Below are positions 59,101 to 64,000 of a DNA stretch of 64,000 bases, piece after piece. The position numbers and the translations under genes were made by a program. Every line of letters starts with the position of its first letter. The stretch's first letter is position 1. The DNA comes from Mytilisepta virgata. Its lineage: Eukaryota > Mollusca > Bivalvia > Mytilida > Mytilidae. The stretch covers positions 29,440,593-29,504,592 of the forward strand of contig CM051516.1 of the NCBI GenBank assembly GCA_028015205.1, read 5' to 3'. The notes under the pieces were generated by a model. It searched no databases and had not been told where the DNA came from. It was given only the letters and a program-made list of their open reading frames with translations.

Positions 59101-61705
59101 TCCTTATTTAGATACAATTTTAATTCCTAGAGAATTAAAACAAAAAATAACCAAGTGTGTGGCTTTATTCAGCTTGGGTCAAAACAAGAATCTGATATAA
59201 TTTTTACTCAAAGCGAGCAGCATTTGAACTGAAATATACAAAACAATTGAAGCTTGCTACATATCAAGAATACTAGTTTCTCTCATTACAAGGGGTTGAA
59301 GACAGCTTTTGCCAGTGTAAGAAACCCATGGTGAATATCCTTGTCTTGCATCACATGACACAGAACTTCACGTCACAGTATATTTTGCTGACATCATAAT
59401 GTAAAAACTTAAGGAAAACAAACTTGTCCTGATTTAACAAAAATATTCAAAAAGAAATTACTTCTAAATAGACAACTACTACCTCGTGTCTGACAGAACT
59501 ATGTGACTTCACAGTTGAATTCCCCTATGTATGAATGGTCGTTATAATCTGCATATAATTACTTTAATTTTAACTTGTTGTTTCAGTCTGGTACATCTCC
59601 TTCAGTAACACCACAACCTCAACAGTCATATGGTATGTATAACAGTGGATAGAATTCAATTGTTAAACAAGAGATCCTTGTACCCATTGGTACCCATTCA
59701 CCTGTTTACACCAGTTTCTGTGAAAATTTTAGTAAAAATAGTTTTTATTACTGTTCATCAAAGTCTCAACTGTGAAATCATACTATTCTCAATGACCTAA
59801 AAACATATTTTCATGAAATGTTATCATCAGAAGCTAGTATTAGGGAAAATAATCAGAGTAAAAGGTTAAAGGGGAATTTTACAAAGCAGTAAAAATGTTA
59901 CCAATACTTATCTTAGCCTTTGTATAAGTATGAGTCTTTCATTATACTGTGGAAGTAAGAGATTATAGGGAAAAGAACTTACAAAAAATATTCTTTTACT
60001 TTTTCTGAATGAAAAAAAAACGTACATAAGATGTGCTGAATTTATACAAAATTATTTAGTGGTATATATCTGATTTGAATTTTTCAGTTGAACAGGTGAT
60101 AGCAGTGTACCCATATAATGCACAGCGTGAAGATGAATTAACTTTTCATAAAGATTCCGTTATAAATGTTTTAAACAAAGAAGATGATAATTGGTGGAAA
60201 GGAGAAGTGAACGGACAAGTCGGAATGTTTCCATCAAATTACGTAGGACCATTAGTCAAGTCACCGCCTCAAGAAAATACATGTGAGTAGCTAAAATAAA
60301 GCTTTTAATATTGGTTTCGGGTTTTAAAAATAGATTTTGTTTTCTTTAGCTTTTTTTAAGAACTTTAGAAATATTTGAGGCCCTAATGCTGTGTTTTATA
60401 CTTTATCATTGCAGTTTATTGCCATTTCTAAGTGATGGAATATTGAGGCCAATAATAATTTTTTGGATAATCTCATTAATCCTACCTAAAACTTTCATTG
60501 AAACCCAATTTTATTTAATGGAAATTGATGGAAACCATTAATTTGTATATAATTTTCATTTTATGGGAATATATTTCTTCGTAAAAAAATTATTTACAAA
60601 AAATATTTTCCTGCCTTTCCAACATGTCAAGTCATCAGATCCTCCTTGAACCAAATTATTTTTTTTTCTGAGCCCATATTCTGAAGCTGGAATTTTGCAT
60701 CTTATTCTGATAAGATTTCTTTATTAGATAACTTTAGGTTGAAAACATTTAGTTAAAGTGGCAAGTCATATGAGATGAAATAGACCACAATTTTGAAGCA
60801 TGAACAAATGACATTAAATTTATCACCTAAAATATAAAACTTTTTTTTTTCTTCTGTAAATGCCTGTTTTAAGTGGGAGATGACCCATGGAAGATTTTTG
60901 CATCTATCTCCCACTGTTGTGATGTCCAATCAGAATTCTTTTGTCATACCTTTCGACCAAGCAGGCCATATGTTATTTAACTTCATAGCTCAATAAATTT
61001 ATATAGGTACAGGAAACCTAAAACTGAAGTATTTACGGAAGAAATAGATATTTATACTCATTCAAATATGAAGAACTGGGAAATCTTCAACTCGTTTTTA
61101 AAATTCAGCCTCTTTCCCGTCGTTCTGCTGCGCTCCACTCATGGAAAGATGTGAATTTTAAAATCTTAAGATTTTCTAGTCTTCACTTTGAACTCGTGTA
61201 AGAACCTAAAGGCCCATGTGAGTTATTGTCCTCACTTGGCATCTGTCATTTGTTGTCCTTCATTTTCTGGTGTAAACTTTCCTTTAAAAATCTTCTCCTT
61301 AATCCACTGGAAAAATTGAAACCATATTTTGGTGGAATGGTCTATTGGTGGTCCTACTGTAAAAGTTTATCATGAGGTCGAAACCTACAACCAATATGGT
61401 TACTGTTACCAAAAATAAAAAAATTTCAAATTTTTTTAAAAATAATTTTCAACCTTTAAACCATTTGAACACTGGACCAATTGGAACCAAACTTTTCCTG
61501 TGATCCCCTTGAAAATTGTGTGTGGGGATGCAGACATCCAACCAATATGGCTATTGTTTCTAAAAAGGAAAAAAAATAAAACTAAAGTTCCAACTGAGCA
61601 ATACAGACTACTGGGAGCTTCTAGTTTCTTAATGTTTTTGCCTCTTCCTGTGTTGTCTTTCATTTTCTTTCTCTAACATGCTTACCTCCCTTTATATTTT
61701 CAGAA
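21192..61705 (+). CDS. ITSN1: Intersectin (EH-SH3 endocytic scaffold), short-isoform coding span
   Basis: Thirty-two coding exons join in a single frame of 6711 nt (2236 residues). They are: 21192-21207, 22122-22211, 22506-22569, 22987-23171, 23968-24069, 24385-24463, 24788-24888, 26582-26645, 29233-29414, 31181-31294, 32960-33110, 34013-34124, 34523-34672, 35512-35652, 35925-36012, 36478-36617, 37363-37472, 37825-37853, 39014-39244, 39677-39783, 40094-40215, 40493-40574, 43262-43408, 44477-44544, 47185-47396, 48139-48311, 52271-55351, 57294-57339, 57681-57802, 58160-58318, 59587-59632 and 60088-60282. The TAA is completed at 61704-61705. Domain order EH-EH-coiled coil-five SH3 is that of intersectins. 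Without exon 27 the product would be 1209 residues, close to human ITSN1-S (1220). It acts at clathrin-coated pits and in Cdc42/Ras signalling. Orthology to ITSN1 versus ITSN2 cannot be separated in a mollusc. Confidence 0.96.
21240..21480 (+). repeat. Decayed tRNA-derived SINE
   Basis: 'GGTGGTTCATTATTACTACC...GATCTGAGGTTGTGGGTTAAATC' has A/B-box-like spacing, followed by 'CGTGTTGCAGGTCAATGGTTCTC', similar to the body of the 44-kb SINE. It begins just after the exon 1 donor. Confidence 0.45.
23230..23350 (+). repeat. SINE 3' fragment
   Basis: 'GTGGGTATTCCAGCTGCCTCCGCCAATAAAAACTGGCC' corresponds to the SINE body seen at 43.9-44.0 kb, in the opposite genomic orientation. Confidence 0.5.
23968..24463 (+). 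CDS. ITSN1: Intersectin exons 5-6: Met/Pro-rich inter-EH linker
   Basis: The exons encode [24 protein letters not shown] sequence (residues about 119-178), low-complexity and rich in Met, Pro, Ala and Gly, ending GSFGPAQA. The vertebrate equivalent is a Pro/Val/Ala-rich linker. It is probably disordered. Confidence 0.9.
24788..29414 (+). CDS. ITSN1: Intersectin exons 7-9: EH domain 2
   Basis: Exon 7 reads [22 protein letters not shown] (human [22 protein letters not shown]). Exon 8 reads [20 protein letters not shown]. Exon 9 carries the EF-hand [20 protein letters not shown] and [10 protein letters not shown]. The domain spans about residues 190-276. Intron phases match those around EH1 (TG|G inside the Trp codon in both), which suggests the two EH domains arose by exon-set duplication. 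Confidence 0.95.
24922..25275. mobile_element. Mutator-like MITE with about 96-bp inverted repeats
   Basis: A 354-bp element has terminal inverted repeats of about 96 bp starting CAATCTAATTAAAAACCG and differing at only a few positions. It is flanked by a perfect 9-bp direct repeat GACTTCAGT (24913-24921 and 25276-25284). Long TIRs plus a 9-bp target duplication are the signature of Mutator-like elements. No transposase is encoded. Confidence 0.88.
26030..26437 (+). repeat. Family A repeat, short complete copy
   Basis: The head hairpin is AGCTCACCTGGCC/GGCCATGTGAGCT. The tail is AGGTGAGCGATACAGGCTC, a short loop, then GAGCCTCTTGTTT. About 0.4 kb, so only one or two core units. It lies 145 bp upstream of exon 8. 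Confidence 0.8.
26685..28810 (+). repeat. Family B hairpin-headed repeat, long copy
   Basis: The head is the perfect palindrome ATACGACCGCAAA/TTTGCGGTCGTAT (26685-26713). A core of three 160-bp units follows ('GGTTTTCGCAC' type starts at 26763, 26923 and 27083), then diverged sequence with G-rich tracts (28111-28165, 28363-28376). It ends TGCGGTCGTATCTAGCTGCG-CCCAGCGGAGC, which repeats the head stem. It starts 40 bp after exon 8. A shorter copy is at 48459-49504. Confidence 0.82.
29591..30723. mobile_element. TIR element of 1.13 kb with internal palindromes
   Basis: The ends are inverted copies of AGCTTCAGGGCTCACCA. The left part has GC-rich 'gggcgattagggcgattaagtcgcc' repeats and an unsupported 61-codon frame (29639-29824). 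The right part has several inverted motifs around 'gatgagtcctgggactgggactcatc' and 'gagggagactctgagtctccctg'. No transposase is seen. A target duplication is not clear. Confidence 0.6.
31181..31294 (+). CDS. ITSN1: Intersectin exon 10: acidic/Pro linker
   Basis: It encodes [20 protein letters not shown] then [18 protein letters not shown], between EH2 and the coiled coil. [11 protein letters not shown] is reminiscent of DAFxxLL-type clathrin or adaptor-binding motifs, but this is only suggestive. Confidence 0.9.
31620..31780. repeat. Decayed relative of the foldback at 6994-7156
   Basis: 'gaggttttagcgagcatgtttaaaataaaaaattcaacc' and the trailing 'tttgtttctcccatt' match the core and right end of the element in the CRYZL1 intron. 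Confidence 0.5.
32093..32104 (+). CDS. ITSN1: Candidate 12-nt microexon of intersectin
   Basis: TTTTTTACAG|ATGATTTTGAAG|GTATAG lies between exons 10 and 11. Being 12 nt in phase 1-1, it would insert DDFE without changing the frame ([14 protein letters not shown]). Splice sites are good. Its use cannot be proven from sequence. Confidence 0.4.
32960..37853 (+). CDS. ITSN1: Intersectin exons 11-18: coiled-coil (KLERQ) region
   Basis: The region starts with the conserved [20 protein letters not shown] (human VTFEDKKRENFERG). It runs through highly charged E/R/Q/K heptads (residues 333-640). Exon 13 gives [20 protein letters not shown], matching ELERQRQLEWERNRRQELL. Later exons include [16 protein letters not shown] and [20 protein letters not shown] (human EVEKETRSKLQEIDIFNNQL). 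Exon 18 is only 29 nt. In vertebrates this segment mediates self-association and Eps15 binding. It contains no Pro or Gly breaks over long stretches. Confidence 0.95.
33111..34012. other. Intersectin intron, nothing recognised
   Basis: No repeat with clear ends. A slightly GC-richer patch (about 33330-33420) has no supported ORF. Confidence 0.4.
35120..35272. mobile_element. Decayed MITE, 'GGAGATAACA' family (copy 1)
   Basis: GAGATAACAGTATTGTATTTT at the left is the inverse of the right end (AATACTGTTATCTCC). The better-preserved copy is at 37164-37331. Confidence 0.6.
36302..36457. mobile_element. Foldback MITE abutting the exon 16 acceptor
   Basis: Arms of about 70 bp (GAGAAACCAGAGTGAGTTAT...TAACCAATGTAGGTAAGGGA) are inverted with few mismatches around a short loop. 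The right arm ends about 20 bases before exon 16 (36478), so it occupies the zone where the branch point should lie. Confidence 0.78.
37164..37331. mobile_element. MITE, 'GGAGATAACA' family (copy 2)
   Basis: GGAGATAACACTATTGTATT...TTATTTGACGGCATCAATTG at the left inverts to CAATTGATGCCGTCAGATAA...TGTTATCTCC at the right, with arms of about 65 bp. No coding sequence. Confidence 0.8.
38134..38484 (+). CDS. Unrecognised intronic ORF, about 98-116 residues
   Basis: An open frame lies in the intron between exons 18 and 19. It has a likely internal start at 38188 ([20 protein letters not shown]) and a Lys/Ser-rich middle ([15 protein letters not shown]). It ends FLLCVPVEI and TGA at 38482-38484, with AATAAA 25-30 nt later. 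Base composition is more GC-rich and more codon-like than the surrounding intron. It has no introns of its own. It could be a retrocopy, part of a mobile element or an alternative 3' exon. I cannot name a family. Confidence 0.35.
   Translation: MFISCLARIYEIWKFFEKMVDDATAMSLKEKTPAKKGIKSAEKLDTKLRKSSTRDDKNKLLVGKSVSADVTIETVYDGPALDRQANVDIEHSLPAGVAGPTSSVSKPFLLCVPVEI
39014..39244 (+). CDS. ITSN1: Intersectin exon 19: DxW/F-rich linker
   Basis: Residues 640-716: [20 protein letters not shown], then [32 protein letters not shown] and [12 protein letters not shown]. Repeated DIW/DNAWFAF motifs resemble the acidic-Trp/Phe motifs that bind AP2 or clathrin; human ITSN1 has similar NNWADF/DNWDAW motifs, but located after SH3-A. 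Confidence 0.92.
39677..40574 (+). CDS. ITSN1: Intersectin exons 20-22: SH3-A and linker
   Basis: [20 protein letters not shown] then [20 protein letters not shown] and [16 protein letters not shown] form a complete SH3 fold: ALYDY-type start, E-L acidic loop, WLGGE with binding Trp, and GWFP/Y end. It matches human SH3-A ([20 protein letters not shown]...GEPGWLGG), including its unusual long loop. SH3-A binds dynamin, SOS and N-WASP in vertebrates. Exon 22 is a Ser/Thr/Pro linker. Confidence 0.96.
41097..42720 (+). repeat. Family A repeat with homogenised tandem core (complete)
   Basis: The head hairpin AGCTCACCTGACC/GGTCAAGTGAGCT (41099-41130) is followed by CGTCGTCCGTCGTCGTCCGG and the tandem core (41206-42470). 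A unique trailing part follows, with the tail GGTGAGCGACACAGGCTC then TTGAGAGCCTCTAG (hairpin followed by CTAG). Several TTTAGC/TTTTTT bases flank the element. Head, core and hairpin tail are like the non-autonomous, Helitron-like 'pearl' class described in bivalves; this classification is inference. Confidence 0.85.
41206..42470 (+). repeat. 166-bp tandem repeat, 7 full units plus a partial
   Basis: AGAGAACCAC recurs at 41206, 41372, 41538, 41704, 41870, 42036, 42202 and 42368, each exactly 166 bp apart, with very few substitutions. Seven unit boundaries carry CATCCAAGATGGCCGCCAG. The near identity implies recent expansion or gene conversion, unlike the degenerate cores of other family A copies in this window. 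Confidence 0.95.
43262..44544 (+). CDS. ITSN1: Intersectin exons 23-24: SH3-B
   Basis: [40 protein letters not shown] and NGQ then [14 protein letters not shown] are nearly identical to human SH3-B ([19 protein letters not shown]...[11 protein letters not shown]). Residues about 826-880. The intron position after NGQ is conserved in style with SH3-D. Confidence 0.97.
43895..44158 (-). repeat. tRNA-derived SINE, full length
   Basis: The minus strand begins GGCCTTGGTGGCCGAGTGGT (A box TGGCCGAGTGG), has AGTTCGAATCTC (B box) and a type II-like long variable region. A non-tRNA body follows ('CCGGGTACTTCGGCTTCC', 'CCAATAAAAACTGGCCGCC'), then the tail AACTAAACAAACAAAC. Fragments of the same family are at 2.9, 9.1, 21.3 and 23.3 kb. 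Confidence 0.82.
45098..47123. repeat. Family E element with hairpin head and matching tail, hosting family C
   Basis: The left end is the hairpin GTCTCCCAAACGAAGTTTGG-AGAC. The right end CTTCGTTTGGGAGACAT is the inverse of its first half. The middle is interrupted by the family C array (45451-46860). Gly/CG-rich 'CTTTCCGGGCGCG' and poly(TTA) follow the head. Confidence 0.65.
45451..46860 (+). repeat. Family C element: two heads and about nine units of about 135-150 bp
   Basis: The head TATACCCCGCCA...TGGCGAGGTATTATG occurs at 45451 and again at 46391, each followed by CCCTCCATTTCGTTGTCTTA. Units containing ATCATTTGGTACCATAGGGG recur at about 45620, 45755, 45890, 46039, 46177, 46311, 46564, 46699 and 46835. 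Length differences come mainly from the G tract (up to about 23 G at 45915-45937). Confidence 0.82.
47185..47396 (+). CDS. ITSN1: Intersectin exon 25: Ser/Thr/Gln linker
   Basis: [20 protein letters not shown] then [20 protein letters not shown] lies between SH3-B and SH3-C (residues about 893-962). It has repeated S/T-P sites. In human this linker is shorter and Ser/Pro-rich. Confidence 0.93.
48139..48311 (+). CDS. ITSN1: Intersectin exon 26: SH3-C
   Basis: [40 protein letters not shown] and [18 protein letters not shown] form an entire SH3 in one exon, residues 963-1020. Human SH3-C is [20 protein letters not shown]...[20 protein letters not shown]. The WW pair and FPxNY are intact. The exon ends in phase 0, permitting the in-frame insert that follows. 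Confidence 0.97.
48459..49504 (+). repeat. Family B repeat, shorter copy
   Basis: Head TACGACCGCAAAA/TTTTGCGGCCGTA, one core unit (GGTTTTCGCACTATAAC at 48531), G-rich tracts (49021-49032, 49165-49182) and tail GGTCGTATCCAGCTGCGC. It lacks the extra units of the 26.7-kb copy. Confidence 0.8.
50005..50790 (+). repeat. Family A repeat, degenerate core
   Basis: Head AGCTCACCTGGCC/GGCTATGTGAGCT, then about four diverged units with 'TCTTCTTGTCAGAAACTACC' and 'CTACAAAATTTATGTTTTTTG'. It breaks off near 50790 without the tail hairpin. Confidence 0.75.
51436..51745 (-). repeat. Family A fragment, inverted
   Basis: Read on the minus strand it gives 'GTCTTCTTGTCAGAAAATAC', 'CCAATTGAAATATTTTTG' and the tail CAGGTGAGCAATTCATGC-TCC. 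With 50005-50790 it forms a large inverted pair about 0.65 kb apart. Confidence 0.65.
52271..55351 (+). CDS. ITSN1: Intersectin exon 27: giant exon encoding a 1027-residue disordered insert
   Basis: The acceptor CTTCCTAACAG precedes an uninterrupted 3081-nt frame (phase 0 to phase 0) that ends at GGGCTAGAG|GTATCA. No globular domain is recognised. It is rich in Ser, Asp, Glu, Asn and Lys. Visible elements include FDQDPFIY (DPF, AP2-binding type; about exon residue 90), Lys-rich blocks (about 190-235, 560-595, 600-645) and [11 protein letters not shown] (507-517, class II SH3 ligand). Acidic tyrosine motifs include LYEEVIP 425, IYEDIS 445, LYADV 532, FYEEPV 661, FYEPVG 679, LYLEL 696, LYDDL 872, DYENLYEEV 935/939, and TYDDFLG three times (725, 769, 811). 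It lies between SH3-C and SH3-D (protein residues 1021-2047). The frame continues to a TGA at 55469-55471 if the donor is not used. The insert could bind SH2, SH3 or AP2 partners, possibly including its own SH3 domains. Confidence 0.93.
55352..57293 (+). other. Intron 27 with a possible alternative 3' end
   Basis: If the donor at 55352 is skipped, 39 further residues lead to TGA at 55469. A candidate polyadenylation site follows: AATAAA at 56301-56306 with GT-rich sequence downstream (about 56327-56342). The rest is AT-rich, with an (AT)12 tract at 56671-56694. No other gene is seen. Confidence 0.4.
56671..56694. repeat. (AT)12 microsatellite
   Basis: An uninterrupted AT dinucleotide run in the intron after the giant exon. 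Confidence 0.95.
57294..58318 (+). CDS. ITSN1: Intersectin exons 28-30: SH3-D
   Basis: Exon 28 gives [15 protein letters not shown] (human GKTGSLGKKP). Exons 29-30 give [40 protein letters not shown] and [20 protein letters not shown], almost identical to human SH3-D. Residues about 2063-2125. An Arg/Ser/Thr/Pro linker follows ([20 protein letters not shown]). The return to conserved sequence right after exon 27 shows that the giant exon is an in-frame insertion, not a gene fusion. Confidence 0.97.
58319..59586. other. Intersectin intron, nothing recognised
   Basis: AT-rich sequence without a repeat of defined ends or a supported ORF. Confidence 0.4.
59587..60290 (+). CDS. ITSN1: Intersectin exons 31-32: SH3-E
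   Basis: Exon 31 is a short [15 protein letters not shown] linker. Exon 32 gives [40 protein letters not shown] and [20 protein letters not shown], matching human [20 protein letters not shown]...[21 protein letters not shown]. Donor ACAT|GTGAGT lies at 60283. Reading through it gives TGT GAG TAG (stop 60288-60290, C-terminus QENTCE). Splicing to 61704 gives TAA (C-terminus QENT). Splicing to distant DH-PH-C2 exons would make a long isoform, which would lie outside this window. Confidence 0.95.
60301..61204. other. Final intron, nothing recognised
   Basis: AT-rich sequence without recognised ORF or repeat ends. AATAAA at 60295-60300 lies five bases after the read-through stop. Confidence 0.35.
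61205..61627 (+). repeat. Family A repeat, decayed copy
   Basis: 'CCTAAAGGCCCATGTGAGTTATTGTCCTCACTTGG' corresponds to the head's second arm. The tail 'GAGCAATACAGACTACTGGGAGCTTCTAG' matches the hairpin-CTAG end of the 41.1-kb copy. Confidence 0.65.
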
Positions 61706-62045
61706 TGAAGATTGAAGGTGCTGGTGGTGTCTGATCTGGCTGTTTTAAACTATTCTTAATCTCTTATATGCCAGTATATTTTGTTGCTCTGCTTTACCAT
61801 GCTTCAAATAATTTTTGGGGGAATATTTGTAGATTTATTTGCATGAATATTCTTACAACTGTCGGGAAAATCGTAAAAATTGTGTTTTTCAGTGAATTGC
61901 ATGTATTAAAAATTTTTGCCGCATGTTTGTGCAATTAAATAATTTTGTGTCTTGAAAAGGCAAAAGTTCAAAGGAATTTTTATAAAACATTTATAAGACT
62001 TGCATCGAATGTCCAGTGCTGAAAAATAAAAGAACTGATGTTAGA
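61704..62045 (+). other. ITSN1: Intersectin short-isoform terminal exon: stop completion and 3' UTR
   Basis: TTTATATTTTCAG|AATGAAG: joining the T at 60282 to AA makes TAA, so this exon is almost entirely 3' UTR. AATAAA at 62025-62030 lies about 320 nt downstream. Vertebrate short intersectins likewise end soon after SH3-E through alternative splicing. Confidence 0.6.
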
Positions 62046-64000
62046 TTGTGCTTGATATAATCTTGTCAAGACTGTCCTTTACTAGCTTGACAGCGAGAAG
62101 CATGGTAAAACAAGAGTTACCAAAAGAGCTTATTACCACAGATTAGTCATATGACAGTGTTAACAATTCATTGTAAATAGTAATATGCTTGTGGGTAATT
62201 TTATGGTGGGTCAACCCATACAGGGGAGATAATTCATTATGTAAGCAATATGAATTAATATAGATAGTGCAATGAATGAACTGATTGTTAGATATAATAA
62301 TATTTTTAAAAAATGTTTTGACCAAAACACACAACTTAAGGGAATGTGCAATAAAATTTACATTAGGCATCTAACGAGGGAATTTGTTAACAGTGTCAGT
62401 TGACGGTGTGGGTCAGACACCAGCTAACCTTTGACTTTTCACTCTAACCTTTTAAATTTCTCACTTGCATATTACCATATATAATATATTGTTCTGATGT
62501 TCATATATATATTGTTGACTGTTGATATTACAAATAAACAATATTGTGACTTTCGTATAGTTAATTAACATGATACATTTACATTATAAGATTTTTTGCA
62601 TACCTGTTTATGAAACAATCAGTTATGAAAAAAATATGAAGCTTTTTTTCACAGAGTCAGAGAAAGGAATGAGCTTAAAAGCTTCATATTGTGTCAGATG
62701 GCACATAGGTTACATTATGCTGATTTGACCTAAAACTTTGGGTTTTGATTGGTTAAAACTGACATCATAAATTTTTTATTAAGTCAATTCAATTCAGGAT
62801 ATATTTTATACATGGTGCACTATTGTATGAATATGAGGATTCAACAAGTCATTAAAATTCATATTGCGCTTAATAATGCATAACCGGAGTTGAATTTTAT
62901 TGACCTGATAAATCCCCATATTAGGACAATAATACACTATGTAACTTATAATATTTACATAAGGAAAATCAGATAGTGAATTTATCATATGTTTACAAGC
63001 TAGTTTATAATCAGATGTATAGCTATTCAGTGTTTTTGAAGCTAACTGGAAGTGCTCTTGGTATACTGAGGTTGTTGTTGGGTCAAACGATATATAATTG
63101 AGTCTGTTAATATTGAAATCAGTAACAGCATCATAGTGCTACATCATAGCAACTGATTTTCATCAGATTTTTTCTTACCTGTGTTGTTGTTTGCAAAAGA
63201 ATCACACCATGTGAACACAAAAATCATGTCTGTAATTTTGAAGTGCACTCTAGTTTCAAAATTAGTCTTGATAGCCATAGTAAGTATGCTAAAATCATGG
63301 CATATCCTGTAGTTGATAAAGATTTAACAAATGTTGGTTTTTTTTCCATATTGGAAACGATTGTTATTTCTCTGTGATAAAAGATTTGAAAGTTTCAGTC
63401 AGTAATCTGGATATTGCTGATTTAAAAGTGAATTTTCCATTCCTTGAAATGTATAAGGCAAATTTGGATGCTTGTCCTGTTAAAACTTTATGTACTGCAT
63501 TGTTGAGCTATGCAAGTGTCTTATGCATGATTTGATTGATCAGTGAAGTGATGAAAAATATCACTTTAAACTAGGATAATTTTAAAATCACCAAAATGTG
63601 ATAGTATTCAATGAGAACTAGAGAGATTGATTGTTAAAAATGTAGTTAAATGTCATCATTTTTTTTTTCATTCAAAGTCTTTTTAATTTTTTTAACTATT
63701 GTTTTTTTCAAATGTAAGCTAATATCTGTGAAAAGAGTTTTTTCCACTGCAGCAGGTTCTTGCACACTTGAAGTTATAATCATTGATGGGTAGGATATCT
63801 ATGTGTACTATATTTACTAAATAAGTTTTTCCAATATAAATTGACACAGTAGTTAAAGAATATACAGTAAAACCTTGTTTCTGGAATAAATGTCAGTCTC
63901 TGCGAAATCATTTTTTTTTCACTGGACATTTTGTCTGATGTCATCACTACTTTTAGTGGACCAAAGAAGAAATTACTAGCTCAAAATTTTTTTTTTAAGT
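62046..64000. other. Downstream sequence, no gene recognised
   Basis: No DH, PH or C2 coding similarity and no supported ORF. A small inverted repeat lies around 62636-62690 (ATGAAGCTTTTT...AAAAGCTTCAT). This could be intergenic or the first intron of a long-isoform extension. Confidence 0.4.

Overview
The window looks like nuclear DNA of a bivalve mollusc, probably a mytilid mussel. It is AT-rich, its genes are split by many GT-AG introns, and its introns are full of tRNA-derived SINEs, foldback MITEs and hairpin-headed repeats with tandem cores. The species call is inference; the eukaryotic gene structure is read directly.

Two protein-coding genes dominate and are arranged head to head. 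On the minus strand (3658-16295) is a CRYZL1-like gene (quinone oxidoreductase / zeta-crystallin-like, zinc-independent MDR family). Ten in-phase coding exons give 332 residues, plus a probable first exon starting MFKGVIF. On the plus strand (21192-61705) is an intersectin gene (ITSN1/2, Dap160). Thirty-two in-phase coding exons give 2236 residues: two EH domains, a long coiled coil and five SH3 domains. About 0.4-0.7 kb with ETS- and CCAAT-type motifs separates the putative first exons, which suggests a bidirectional promoter. Human CRYZL1 and ITSN1 are also divergent neighbours on chromosome 21, so the pair appears to be ancient microsynteny.

Layout: 1-1560 holds a probable last exon and 3' UTR of an unrecognised plus-strand gene. 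3.6-16.3 kb is the CRYZL1-like gene, with a 35-copy, exactly 43-bp minisatellite (9871-11375) made from its own exon end and 5' splice site. 16.3-21.2 kb is the shared promoter and intersectin's 5' intron with two repeats. 21.2-31.3 kb encodes the EH domains, 33-38 kb the coiled coil, and 39.7-48.3 kb SH3-A to SH3-C. 52271-55351 is a single 3081-bp exon encoding a 1027-residue disordered, tyrosine-motif-rich insert between SH3-C and SH3-D; I know of no vertebrate or fly counterpart. 57.3-60.3 kb encodes SH3-D and SH3-E. A spliced exon at 61704 completes a TAA stop (short isoform), with a polyadenylation signal at 62025. No DH-PH-C2 coding sequence is visible before the window ends.

Intersectin is an endocytic and signalling scaffold. 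EH domains bind NPF proteins, the coiled coil mediates assembly with Eps15-type partners, and the SH3 domains bind dynamin, synaptojanin, WASP and SOS. The large insert carries proline-rich, DPF and many acidic YxxV/I/L-type motifs, so it may add an SH2/SH3/AP2 docking platform inside the scaffold. Introns carry at least four repeat families with a head hairpin or inverted ends and, in most, a core of about 135-166-bp tandem units, plus a Mutator-like MITE with a perfect 9-bp target duplication and several other MITEs.
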